Source of the DNA: Geovibrio thiophilus
Lineage (GTDB): Bacteria > Chrysiogenota > Deferribacteres > Deferribacterales > Geovibrionaceae
DNA: 64,000 nt
Direction: 5' to 3'
NCBI RefSeq assembly: GCF_004087915.1
Contig: NZ_CP035108.1
Location: 1,736,001 to 1,800,000 of the forward strand
In this document: positions 9,382 to 17,976 of the stretch, piece after piece
How positions within the stretch are numbered: the stretch's first letter is position 1
How the letters are laid out: each line of letters starts with the position of its first letter
Made by a program: the position numbers and the translations under genes
Notes under the pieces: generated by a model
Database searches by the model: none
Seen by the model: the letters and a program-made list of their open reading frames with translations, nothing else
Told to the model about the DNA's origin: nothing

Positions 9382-10992
9382 ATGAGAAATATTTTCATAA
9401 GCATTACAACTGTTACATTTTTGTGCTTTCTCTCCGCTGTTATCGGCGGCGCTGCTGCGCTGCTGGCGGTCAAAACAGGCTTTGCAGGTTTCTCCCCTCC
9501 GTCTTTATCCGGTTATGAAGGTCTCATTCAATTATTAATAATATTCATAGTAATATGTATTTGCGCCGCTTTTGCCGCAGTATGGCTAAACAAAAAAACA
9601 TCACTCAGTATAAAAAAATTTGAAGCATCTGTCCGCAAAACATTTGAAACAAAGAATCCGGCATTCTGCTCATCCTCCGATGAATCTCTCCGCATGCTCA
9701 CAGATTTCATGCGCTCATCCCTCACATCAATATTTGAAGAAAGCAAAACAGGAGAAGCCCGCGCAGCTTTCTTTAAAAGAATAACAGACAGCATTCCGAT
9801 CGGAATTTACACGAAAAACATAAAAAACAGCCATAAATTCTCCATCTGGAATGAGGCTATGGCATCGATGTTCGGCATACCTTCTTCCGAAGCTCTCGGC
9901 AGAACCGAAGAGGAGCTGAGAGAGGAATTTCCCCGGCTGCCTGTTTTCCGCACAACAGACAAAGATGCCGAGGTGATGAAAAGCTTCGTGATCACAAAGG
10001 AGCTGGAAGTGCATACCAATAAAGGAAATCTGATTCTCTCTGTCACGGGAATCCCTTTGTTTGACGAAAACGGGGATGTGGAAACCATACTCGGAATTGT
10101 TGAAAACAAAACATCCTCCAAAAAGCTGGAAAAAGAGCTCACAGCTAAGACCGCTCAGCTTGAGGAGCTGAACCGCAACCTTGAACAGGCTGTTAAAGGC
10201 GAGACGGAAAAACGCAGGAAGAACGAGCATCTTCTCTTTGAACAGTCCAAGTTTACCGCAATGGGACAGATGATAAACGCCATTGCCCACCAATGGCGTC
10301 AGCCGATAAATGCTCTGGGGCTTTATATTCAGGATTTTGAGGATTCTTTTGAAAACGGCGAAATGAATATGGAGTATGTCAGGAGTATGACGGAAACCTG
10401 CATGCACCTGATTGTTTATCTCTCCAAAACCATTGACGATTTCAGAAACTTCTATGCCACACACGAAGCGAAAGTCCGTTTTAATGCTGCGGAGCTTGTG
10501 ATTGAAAGCCTCGGCATGATAACCGCCAAGGCGGAGTACGCCAATATTGAGCTTACGATCAGGATTAACGGCACAGAACCATTACCTCTGCCCGGCTACA
10601 TAAAGACCGGAGACAGTATAACAACCGACTTTGAAACAGACGGTTTCCCCACAGAATTTAAGCAGGTTCTGCTGAACATTTACCACAATGCAGTGGAAGC
10701 TGTAATCGAAAACAGGAAAACAGGCAGAGCGCCCAGAACGGGCACAGTTGAAACATCCGTAAGCTGCGACAGGGAAAATGTGTTCATTGAGATAAAAGAT
10801 AACGGCGGCGGCATACCTGAGGACATAATGTCTGATATTTTCGATCCCTACTTCACCACCAAGGAGCAGGGAAAAGGTTCAGGCGTGGGGCTTTATATGT
10901 GCCGCACAGTGGTTGAAACCAACATGAACGGACAGATAACCGCCCGCAACGAAGACAGCGGCGCAGTGTTCACCATTATCCTTCCCCGCTGA
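9382..10992 (+). CDS. membrane sensor histidine kinase with PAS domain
   Basis: A 536-residue sensor. Two hydrophobic segments (about residues 8-32 and 46-68) bracket only a short periplasmic loop, so the signal is probably internal or membrane-borne. A PAS-like domain (about 130-245) is followed by a coiled coil (to about 285). The phosphoacceptor box is IAHQWRQPIN with His near 304, and the HATPase domain has DNGGGIP and GKGSGVGL. The HQWRQP-type box is common in kinases of anaerobic Gram-negatives. There is no cognate regulator next to it; the nearest regulators start at about 15.4 kb. AAGGA precedes the ATG. Confidence 0.85.
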   Translation: MRNIFISITTVTFLCFLSAVIGGAAALLAVKTGFAGFSPPSLSGYEGLIQLLIIFIVICICAAFAAVWLNKKTSLSIKKFEASVRKTFETKNPAFCSSSDESLRMLTDFMRSSLTSIFEESKTGEARAAFFKRITDSIPIGIYTKNIKNSHKFSIWNEAMASMFGIPSSEALGRTEEELREEFPRLPVFRTTDKDAEVMKSFVITKELEVHTNKGNLILSVTGIPLFDENGDVETILGIVENKTSSKKLEKELTAKTAQLEELNRNLEQAVKGETEKRRKNEHLLFEQSKFTAMGQMINAIAHQWRQPINALGLYIQDFEDSFENGEMNMEYVRSMTETCMHLIVYLSKTIDDFRNFYATHEAKVRFNAAELVIESLGMITAKAEYANIELTIRINGTEPLPLPGYIKTGDSITTDFETDGFPTEFKQVLLNIYHNAVEAVIENRKTGRAPRTGTVETSVSCDRENVFIEIKDNGGGIPEDIMSDIFDPYFTTKEQGKGSGVGLYMCRTVVETNMNGQITARNEDSGAVFTIILPR

Positions 10993-11044
10993 TCAAAAAC
11001 TCCGTCATTCTGAGCAAAATGTCATTGCTTATTATCAGGTTTGA

Positions 11045-11069
11045 GGCAGGGGATTCAAAGCCCCCTGCC
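11045..11069. terminator. hairpin between convergent genes
   Basis: GGCAGGGG pairs with CCCCTGCC around an eight-base loop, between the convergent ends of the histidine kinase and the Ig-like lipoprotein genes. A T-rich stretch (TTCTTTCT) follows on the plus strand, so it can serve the kinase transcript, and probably both. Confidence 0.6.
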
Positions 11070-11080
11070 CTGAGTTCTTT

Positions 11081-14000
11081 CTAATTAACCGTCAGTGAGG
11101 CAGTCTGTGACACTCCTGCTTTATTAACAGTTATGGTGACTGTTCCGTCATTTACCGCATCGCCTGTTGCCAGCCCTGTTGCGTTTACCGCAGCGATACC
11201 AGTATCATTGCTTGACCAAGTCGTACCTGCCGCGCTTGTTATGTCCTCGGTGGAACCGTTTGTGTATGTGGCAATAGCCGTATACTGCTGAGTAGCACCG
11301 TTGGCGATGGTCGCTGGATCCGGAGTAAGGGATATTGACGTAATAGCGTAGCCTGTCACAGTAACGTTAGCGGAACCGCTTACAGCGCCGATAGAAGCAG
11401 TGATTGAAGTGGAGCCCGCGACAACGCCGGTAACCAAGCCTTTATTAACCCCTGCCGCATTGCCGACAGTGGCACGGGATGTCATGAGGGATACCCAGTT
11501 CGCCGTATCGGTTACTATAGCCGTGCTTCCGTTGGAATAATGTCCTATTGCTGTGAGCTGGACTGTTTCACCCACCACAACCGAGAAAGGAGCAGGGGTA
11601 ACGGTTATGCTTGTGAGCGTAGCCGGATTGACAGTCAGTGTCACAGACGGAGATGTCACGCTGCCGAGTATGGCTGTGACAGTCGTCGAACCCTGCGCCA
11701 CGGACACAGCAAACCCTCTGGAGCCTGCTGTGTTGCTTATGGAAGCTATGGAGTAGTCACCGAGTGTCCATGTCACCTGTTCGGTAATATCCGCAGTGAA
11801 GCCTGTGGAATATGTTCCTGTGGCGGTGAACTGCTGACTGTTGCCCATAGCCACGGAAGCGCCCGCAGGAGTTATTGCAATTGATGTCAGCGTTGCCGCG
11901 TCCACCTTGAGTGTCGTTGAGCCCGCAGCGCCGGAGAGATAAGCGATTATAGTAACAGGTGTCGCGTTATTGGCTATAGCGGTCGCAAGCCCTTTTGTTC
12001 CGGCAGCGTTGCTGATTGAGGCAACGGCGGGGTTATCGGAAATCCAAGTAACTGCCGTGGTTATATCCGTACTTGTACCGTCTGTATATACGCCTGTAGC
12101 GGTGAACTGAACAGTCGTGCCCTCATAGGCTGACGGAGCCGCAGGCGTGATATTTATCGCCACCAGTGCCGCTGTGGTGACGGTAACGGGAGCGTTGGCG
12201 GATGTCACCGTGCCAATTGCGGCGGTTATGTTTGTCGTACCTGCGGATATTGCGGTTACAAGCCCTTTGCTGCCCGCGGCGTTGCTCACTGTCGCTCTGG
12301 CTGTTGAGCTTGAGCTCCATGCGGCAATAGTAGTCACATCCATGGATGAACCGTCAGAATAATAGCCTGTTGCGAGGAACTGCCTTGTGCTGCCCACGGG
12401 GAGGCTGTTCACCATTATCGGGTTGAGGACTATGGAAGTAAGCGCCGCAGGGTTGACGGTAACTCCTGCCGTGCCTGTTGCACCGCTTAGCGATGCAGTG
12501 ATATTTATCATTCCTTCGGCAAGACCTGTCACAAGCCCTTTGCTTCCTGCCGCATTGCTGACAGCGGCTGTAGATGCGTCTGATGAGCTCCATGTGACAA
12601 GCTCTGTAATATCCTGAGTTGAGAAATCCGAATATATGCCTATTGCCGTCAACTGCTGCGTGGCGCCTAGGGCTACATTTGAAGAGGCAGGGGTAACGGA
12701 TATGTGGGTCAGAGAAACCGCTGTGACTGTAACAGCGGATGTTCCCGTCACACTGTCAAGAGTCGCTGAGACTGTTGCCGTTCCGGTGTTGACAGCAGTT
12801 ACAAGACCGTTTGTGCCTGCTGCGTTGCTTACTGAGGCAGCAGCCGCATTTGTGGATGCCCATGTAACTGCCGAGGTTATATTAACATTCGTATTATCGG
12901 AGTATATGCCTGTTGCGGTGAACTGCTGAGTGCTGCCCTTGGACATACTGACCGTAAGAGGAGTAACCTGAACCGTATTCAGCACGGCGGGAGTTACCGT
13001 AAAGTTTGTTGTATCGCTCAATCCGCCCAGAGCTGCTGTGATAACCGTTGTACCCTGCGCAATAGTATATGCCATGCCCTTGGTTCCCGCAGCGTTGCTT
13101 ATAGAGGCAACGGGGTTGCCCACCGACCATGTTACAAGGGCTGTCACATCCATTGTGGTGTTATTGGAATATGTGGCTGTCGCCGTAAACTGCTGAGTAA
13201 GCCCATTGGGTACGGACGGAGCTTCGGGAGTTATCTGGATAGACTGCACAGTGGCAGGTGTCACAGTGAGGGTAGATGCCCCGCTGCTTATCATGCCCAC
13301 TGAGGCGGTTATCTGTGTTGAACCCGCAGAGAGAGACGAGGCAAGCCCTTTTGTGCCCGCAGTGTTGCTCACGGTAGCAACTGCGCCGTTTGATGAATCC
13401 CAAACCGCGGTTTCTGTTATGTCCGCCGTGCTTCCGTCTGTGTATATTCCTGTTGCCGTAAACTGTTGATCAAAGCCGTTCGCTATTGAAGCCACAGGCG
13501 GGGTTATCTCTATGGATGAAAGAGCGGCGGCTGTCACTGTTACTGCTGCGGAACGTGACACAGAGCCCACTGCGGCTGTTATATTAGCCGTACCGACGGA
13601 TACGCCGGTCACAAGACCGCCTGAAACCGCAGCCCTTGCGCCGTTTGATGTTGTCCACACAGCATCCGCTGTTATGTCCTGCGTACTGCCGTCGGAATAT
13701 GTGCCTGTAGCTGTAAGCTGAACAGTTGTTCCTGAGGCGAGGCTCACTACTGCGGGGGTTATGTCTATGGAGGTAACGCTGATCGGTTCAACGTGAATTG
13801 TTGTGGTATCAGTGATTGAGCCCACTGCGGCAACAATTACGGATGTTCCCACAGTAAGCGTGTTTACAAGCCCTTTTGAGCCGGATGCGTTGCTCACTGT
13901 TGCTACTGACGTACTTTGGGAAACCCATGTAGCTTCGGATGTTACATCTCTTGTGGTGCCGTCAGAATAATAGCCCACAAGAATCATCTGTCTGGTTGCG

Positions 14001-14710
14001 CCTGCGGCGTTAACGGGTTCATCGGGCTCGATCTCGACTCTTTGCAGTGTCGCATTGCTCACGGTTATGACTGCCGTGCCTTCAAAACCGCCGAGAGAGG
14101 CTGTAACGTTTGCTGTTCCGGCAGATGCTGACAGAACAAAGCCCTTATCTCCGCTGTTGTTGTTAACACCGGCGACAGAGGAGGCAGAGCTTACCCATAC
14201 TGCTGTTTCGGTTATGTCCTTGGTCAGCTTGCCGAGGGCGGTATTATGATAGACTCCGGTTGCGGTAAGCTGGGTGGAGGAGCCGAGAGAAAGAGTCGGT
14301 TTAGTGGGAGTTACTGATACGCCTATGAGGATTTCACCGTCCCCCACGAGAACAGTTGCTGATTTTGTGACATTTTTGTATTCAGCAGTAACAGTGACTG
14401 TTCCGCTTGCAATTCCCGTGACAAGCCCCGTATTGCTGACTGTGGCAATGGCATTGTCGGATGAACTCCAGTCGGTGTCTATGCTTGTGGTTATATCCGC
14501 ACTCGTATCATCCGAGTAAAGAGCAACAGCCTCAAGCTGCGCCGTGCGTCCGATTATTATACTGGCGGAAGGAGGGCTGATAACTATATTCTCCAGCCTG
14601 ACTGTTCCGTCATTTCCTCCGCCTCCGCTGCTTCCGCCGCTGCATGCAGCAAGCGTTAACGACAAAGCTGAAAGGATAAACACAAGGACTTTTCTGAGAC
14701 TCACGGGCAA
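11081..14710 (-). CDS. surface lipoprotein with 13 bacterial Ig-like (Big_2) repeats
   Basis: A 1209-residue protein beginning with a lipoprotein signal peptide (hydrophobic run, lipobox LAAC at about residues 20-23) and a Gly/Ser spacer. I count 13 repeats of about 90 residues, each opening with I.(I/V)TP, then G.T.Q.TATG.YSDGST.DIT, W.SS....A.VSN..G.KGLVT, and G...ITA..G. This is the Big_2 fold of adhesins and S-layer-like proteins. No other domain is visible, so it is probably an outer-membrane-anchored stalk or adhesin. Neighbouring repeats differ enough that they did not all arise recently. The start follows GGAGG at good spacing. Confidence 0.85.
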   Translation of the reverse strand: MPVSLRKVLVFILSALSLTLAACSGGSSGGGGNDGTVRLENIVISPPSASIIIGRTAQLEAVALYSDDTSADITTSIDTDWSSSDNAIATVSNTGLVTGIASGTVTVTAEYKNVTKSATVLVGDGEILIGVSVTPTKPTLSLGSSTQLTATGVYHNTALGKLTKDITETAVWVSSASSVAGVNNNSGDKGFVLSASAGTANVTASLGGFEGTAVITVSNATLQRVEIEPDEPVNAAGATRQMILVGYYSDGTTRDVTSEATWVSQSTSVATVSNASGSKGLVNTLTVGTSVIVAAVGSITDTTTIHVEPISVTSIDITPAVVSLASGTTVQLTATGTYSDGSTQDITADAVWTTSNGARAAVSGGLVTGVSVGTANITAAVGSVSRSAAVTVTAAALSSIEITPPVASIANGFDQQFTATGIYTDGSTADITETAVWDSSNGAVATVSNTAGTKGLASSLSAGSTQITASVGMISSGASTLTVTPATVQSIQITPEAPSVPNGLTQQFTATATYSNNTTMDVTALVTWSVGNPVASISNAAGTKGMAYTIAQGTTVITAALGGLSDTTNFTVTPAVLNTVQVTPLTVSMSKGSTQQFTATGIYSDNTNVNITSAVTWASTNAAAASVSNAAGTNGLVTAVNTGTATVSATLDSVTGTSAVTVTAVSLTHISVTPASSNVALGATQQLTAIGIYSDFSTQDITELVTWSSSDASTAAVSNAAGSKGLVTGLAEGMINITASLSGATGTAGVTVNPAALTSIVLNPIMVNSLPVGSTRQFLATGYYSDGSSMDVTTIAAWSSSSTARATVSNAAGSKGLVTAISAGTTNITAAIGTVTSANAPVTVTTAALVAINITPAAPSAYEGTTVQFTATGVYTDGTSTDITTAVTWISDNPAVASISNAAGTKGLATAIANNATPVTIIAYLSGAAGSTTLKVDAATLTSIAITPAGASVAMGNSQQFTATGTYSTGFTADITEQVTWTLGDYSIASISNTAGSRGFAVSVAQGSTTVTAILGSVTSPSVTLTVNPATLTSITVTPAPFSVVVGETVQLTAIGHYSNGSTAIVTDTANWVSLMTSRATVGNAAGVNKGLVTGVVAGSTSITASIGAVSGSANVTVTGYAITSISLTPDPATIANGATQQYTAIATYTNGSTEDITSAAGTTWSSNDTGIAAVNATGLATGDAVNDGTVTITVNKAGVSQTASLTVN

Positions 14711-14837
14711 CCTCCTGAAAACAAAGAAGACATAAAACTAAAATAAGATTAATATTCAATCGTAATACAGCGATAATAACTTTAGCACTAAACAATAACC
14801 TTTTCGCTGAAAAATAACAACTGCCGCAGGCATTATT

Positions 14838-15263
14838 ATGAAAAATACAATAAATCTTTCCTTCAGACCGGATCTTTCGGTGATTGCGGATGAATGTGAA
14901 AAGCTTGAGACTGTTCTGACCGAAGCCGGAGTTGACAGTTCTCCGGCGCTGAAGGTGCGCTGTATTGCTCATGAGTTTCTTGTTAATGTGGTCAGACACG
15001 GAAAGCCCTGCGGGGAGACGGAAGAGATTACTCTTGATATTGATATACACGATGACAGCATAGAGCTGCATTTCACCGACAGCGGTATGGAGTGGATGCC
15101 CGATCACAAAGTGCTCAGGCATCCCTTCCATTATAGCTCCGATGATGATCTTTATGCCCCTTCAGGCAAAGGACTCAGGCTTATCGGAGCCATGTGCCGT
15201 GCCTACCGCATGTTCAGATATAAAGGCAGGAATCACACGTCTATCTCAGTGGAACTGAAATAG
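14838..15263 (+). CDS. RsbW-like ATP-binding protein (anti-sigma / serine kinase fold)
   Basis: A 141-residue single-domain HATPase protein of the anti-sigma regulatory factor type. Visible boxes are EFLVNVVRHG (N box, about residues 48-57), DSGMEWMP (G1 variant) and GKGLRLIGAMC (G2). Proteins like this bind or phosphorylate STAS antagonists in partner-switching systems, but no STAS protein or PP2C phosphatase gene lies next to it, so its partner must be elsewhere. It is transcribed divergently from the Ig-like lipoprotein and converges on a degenerate receiver gene. Confidence 0.75.
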   Translation: MKNTINLSFRPDLSVIADECEKLETVLTEAGVDSSPALKVRCIAHEFLVNVVRHGKPCGETEEITLDIDIHDDSIELHFTDSGMEWMPDHKVLRHPFHYSSDDDLYAPSGKGLRLIGAMCRAYRMFRYKGRNHTSISVELK

Positions 15264-15284
15264 TCCTGCCTGTCAGATTTAAGC

Positions 15285-15329
15285 GGGCAGGGCTCCAAAT
15301 GCCGGAGACAAGCCCCGACAGCCCTGCCC
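15285..15329. terminator. inverted repeat between convergent genes
   Basis: Ten-base arms GGGCAGGGCT / AGCCCTGCCC around a 25-base loop, lying between the stops of the RsbW-like gene and the receiver-like gene. There is no T-run directly after it, so it is a probable bidirectional hairpin terminator rather than a textbook one. Confidence 0.5.
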
Positions 15330-15392
15330 TTCAGATGTATATGATGGACGAAGTCTCAAACTGCCCGAAAGCAGCTCCGTCCGTCAGATGTG

Positions 15393-15764
15393 TCAGCAGA
15401 GCTCCACAAGCCTTTTCAACTGCTCGGGATTTATATCCCTGCTGACAACAAAATCAGCTTCTGTCAGATTATCCGCAAACTCGCTCGGCTTCGTTACGAT
15501 TATCACCGAGAGATCTTCCTTTTTGCTCTTCATTTTAATCAGAAAAGCGTTCAGCACTTCCGCCGGAATCCTGCCCGGGTCTATGTCCAGAAGCAGAACA
15601 TCCACATCTATGTTATCCAGTATGGACGACATATCACTGAGGTTCCTTCCGATGGTAAGTCTTTTTATCCGGTTTTTTATCGAGAGGATAAATTCCTCAG
15701 AAATATATTCACCTTCGCAAAAGTAAAGCAGGCTGATGTTTTCAAATCTTGTTTCGGCGACCAT
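15393..15764 (-). CDS. degenerate response-regulator receiver protein
   Basis: A 123-residue stand-alone domain with receiver-like alternation. VLLLDIDPG carries the expected phosphoacceptor Asp and VIIVTKPSE looks like the beta-4 strand with its Thr. The N-terminal acidic pair is not obvious (FCEGEY instead of DD), and the usual Lys near the end is replaced in VVSRDIN. It may therefore be a receiver that signals without normal phosphorylation. The ATG at 15764 is chosen over one nine codons upstream because GAGG lies six bases before it. It converges with the RsbW-like gene. Confidence 0.6.
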   Translation of the reverse strand: MVAETRFENISLLYFCEGEYISEEFILSIKNRIKRLTIGRNLSDMSSILDNIDVDVLLLDIDPGRIPAEVLNAFLIKMKSKKEDLSVIIVTKPSEFADNLTEADFVVSRDINPEQLKRLVELC

Positions 15765-16075
15765 AAACCACCTCGTTAAATAATGATGCACTTTTTGTAT
15801 CTGTAAGCTTATAGTGCAATAGACATGCCAATCTGTGTTTTTTGTTTGTTAGAAAAATTTATTGAAAAGCGAAGTAATTATGAATAAAGACATTTTTATT
15901 ATTATGATCCGGATAGCCGTATAGAATTGATGAAGAAAAAAATTAACCTGCTAATCTGAAACGCCTTAAAACAATACATAACGTCTTCTTTTATTAAAAA
16001 TATGTGACACATTTTGAAACACGCTCAAAATGCTTCACTTGCAATCGTAAAAAAAAACCAATAAAATAAAGCATT
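15765..16075. other. 311-bp AT-rich intergenic region with palindromes
   Basis: Divergent gap between the receiver-like gene and the NtrC-type regulator. It holds TGCACT / AGTGCA spaced 20 bp at 15787-15818, near the receiver start, and the perfect palindrome listed separately at 16010-16032. No coding potential or RNA gene is visible. Confidence 0.6.
16010..16032. promoter_or_regulatory. palindrome upstream of the NtrC-type regulator
   Basis: CATTTTGA and TCAAAATG, eight-base perfect arms with a seven-base spacer, 44 bp before the regulator's ATG. The spacing and symmetry suit a Fis-type HTH dimer, so autoregulation by the downstream protein is a reasonable guess. No convincing sigma-54 promoter was found beside it. 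Confidence 0.4.
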
Positions 16076-17470
16076 ATGGATATTTACAGAATAATGTTGG
16101 TCGATGATGACCTGTCACACCTTGAATATACCGCGCGTATTATAGAGAAAAACTTCACCCAGAAGCCTGTCTGCGTCAATGACAGCCGCACTGTGCTCAG
16201 CACTCTGTCTGAGGGAGGCTTTTGCCTTATCCTTCTCGATCTGAACATGCCGCACATAAACGGACTGGAACTCCTTACGGACATCAATTTCAGATTTCCG
16301 GAAATTCCCGTTGTTATAGTTACCGCCGCAGAGGACTCCGAAACAGTTGTCTCCGCCGTGCGTCAGGGAGCTTTTGATTATGTTACGAAGGCGTCCGGCA
16401 AAAACAGGCTGATAGCCGCTGTTTCAAAGGCTGTGAAGCACTATTTCACCATGAAGGAACTGGACAAGCTTAAGGAAGAGTTTTTTGATCCGGCGGACGA
16501 CAGCGCAATATCACAGAAATTTGTAACCAACAGTTCACGTATGGCGAGAATTTTCAGCTATATGAAAAATATAGCCCCTACTCCCACTCCTGTTCTCATC
16601 ACAGGGGAAACCGGGGTCGGCAAGGAGCTCATAGCCGAGCTTATATACGATATGTCCGGCATGAAGGGGCGCATGGTGAAAGTAAATGTCTCCGGCTTGG
16701 ATGATACCGTGTTCTCGGATACCCTGTTCGGGCATGTAAAAGGAGCCTTCACCGGAGCGGACGGAATGAGGGAAGGGCTTGTAAAATCCGCTGAAAACGG
16801 AGTGCTTTTCCTTGATGAGATAGGCGATTTGGAACAAAGCTCTCAGGTTAAGCTGCTGAGGCTCCTTCAGGATAACTCATACTACCCTCTCGGGTCGGAT
16901 AATGTGCGTCAGGTGAATACAAAAATAGTAGCCGCCACAAACAGAGACCTGAAAGCCATGAGTGAAACAGGGGAATTCCGCAAGGATCTGTACTACAGGC
17001 TTATGTTCCATAATATAATAATTCCGCCGCTCAGAGAGCGCAAAGAGGACATATTTCCCGTTACGGAGCATCTTCTTGCGGAAATCGCTGAAAGATACAG
17101 TATACCCAAGCCCTCTATCACGGCGCCGGCGCTTATGCTTATGTCCGGCTATGATTATCCGGGCAACGTGAGAGAGCTTGAAGGCATAATGTATGATATG
17201 GTTGCGGAAACTCATCCGGAAATAATAGATGAGAAGATTGTTGCGGATTATTTCAGGCGGAAGGGGCTGAAGCTTGAAATTCAGAATGAAATCACCGGAC
17301 TTGCCGACAGGCTGGAAATAGCCTACAGGGGAGCGTTCCCGACAGTAAAAGAGCTCAGCGACCACCTCATACAGATGGCGCTGGACGAGGCTGAGGGAAA
17401 CATCTCAAAAGCGGCGCAGCTTTTAGGCATAAACAGACAGACTATCTACAGGCACCTGTCAGAGCAGTAG
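16076..17470 (+). CDS. sigma-54-dependent response regulator (NtrC family)
   Basis: A 464-residue regulator with three parts. The receiver has its phospho-Asp in LILLDLNMP near residue 54. The AAA+ domain has Walker A GETGVGKE near 174, the sigma-54 contacting loop GAFTGA near 222 and Walker B LFLDEIGD. A C-terminal Fis-type helix-turn-helix ends the protein (SKAAQLLGINRQTIYRHL). The intact GAFTGA motif predicts real sigma-54 activation. No cognate kinase is adjacent; candidates are the kinases at 9.4 kb and 21.4 kb. A palindrome lies just upstream. The ribosome-binding site is weak. Confidence 0.9.
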   Translation: MDIYRIMLVDDDLSHLEYTARIIEKNFTQKPVCVNDSRTVLSTLSEGGFCLILLDLNMPHINGLELLTDINFRFPEIPVVIVTAAEDSETVVSAVRQGAFDYVTKASGKNRLIAAVSKAVKHYFTMKELDKLKEEFFDPADDSAISQKFVTNSSRMARIFSYMKNIAPTPTPVLITGETGVGKELIAELIYDMSGMKGRMVKVNVSGLDDTVFSDTLFGHVKGAFTGADGMREGLVKSAENGVLFLDEIGDLEQSSQVKLLRLLQDNSYYPLGSDNVRQVNTKIVAATNRDLKAMSETGEFRKDLYYRLMFHNIIIPPLRERKEDIFPVTEHLLAEIAERYSIPKPSITAPALMLMSGYDYPGNVRELEGIMYDMVAETHPEIIDEKIVADYFRRKGLKLEIQNEITGLADRLEIAYRGAFPTVKELSDHLIQMALDEAEGNISKAAQLLGINRQTIYRHLSEQ

Positions 17471-17472
17471 AC

Positions 17473-17898
17473 TCAGCCCGTTGCGAGATTATTTTCCGTA
17501 ATATCCTTAATCTCGGACAGGAGGCATTTTCTCCCTTCCATGATCAGCACGCTCGAAATGACCTCCACATCCTTAACTCTTCCGTCAGCGAGCCTGTGGG
17601 GGAATATGAAATTGCTTTTCGGTTTTCTGGCGGCGTCCAGCCTTTTTTTCATCACAACAAAATAGGGAAGAGTGTTTATTTCTGTTATCTTCATTGATGT
17701 GATGCGTTCAAAAGAGTAGCCGTAAAAACGCAAGGCTGCTGCGCTGGCATCAAGAACCTGCCCGCTGAGAGCATCAATCACAAGAAAAATGCGCTCTGAA
17801 AAGCGCTGCTCATCGTTTAAAAAGTTTTTAGGAGTGTAAGAGTATCCGCCTCTATATGCGGAAACGGACTTTTCTTCAGTGCTTCTGCGGCTGTCCAT
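17473..17898 (-). CDS. single PAS-domain protein
   Basis: A 141-residue protein whose residues about 30-135 look like a PAS sensor: LVIDALSGQVLDASAAALRFYGYS, then ITSMKITEIN, then RLADGRVKDVEVIS and ILMEGRKCLLSEIKDITE. No output domain is present, so it would act by protein contact or as a ligand sensor. GAGG sits eight bases before the ATG. The gene converges tail to tail with the sigma-54 regulator, with two bases between the stops. Its N-terminal 25 residues are polar and resemble nothing I know. Confidence 0.7.
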   Translation of the reverse strand: MDSRRSTEEKSVSAYRGGYSYTPKNFLNDEQRFSERIFLVIDALSGQVLDASAAALRFYGYSFERITSMKITEINTLPYFVVMKKRLDAARKPKSNFIFPHRLADGRVKDVEVISSVLIMEGRKCLLSEIKDITENNLATG

Positions 17899-17976
17899 AA
17901 ATCATTCCTCAGGGTTATTGTGTATATGTAATACTATATCCTGTGAAGGTAATATGCACAACCGTTTTACAAAAAT

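Noticed and set aside
12636..12929. Several 60-100-codon frames opposite the Ig-like repeats
   Set aside because: They recur with the repeat period and reflect the repeated sequence read in other frames, not genes.
11081..14710. CRISPR-like or simple repeat array
   Set aside because: The periodicity is about 270 bp and follows protein repeats (Big_2); there are no short identical repeats with unique spacers.
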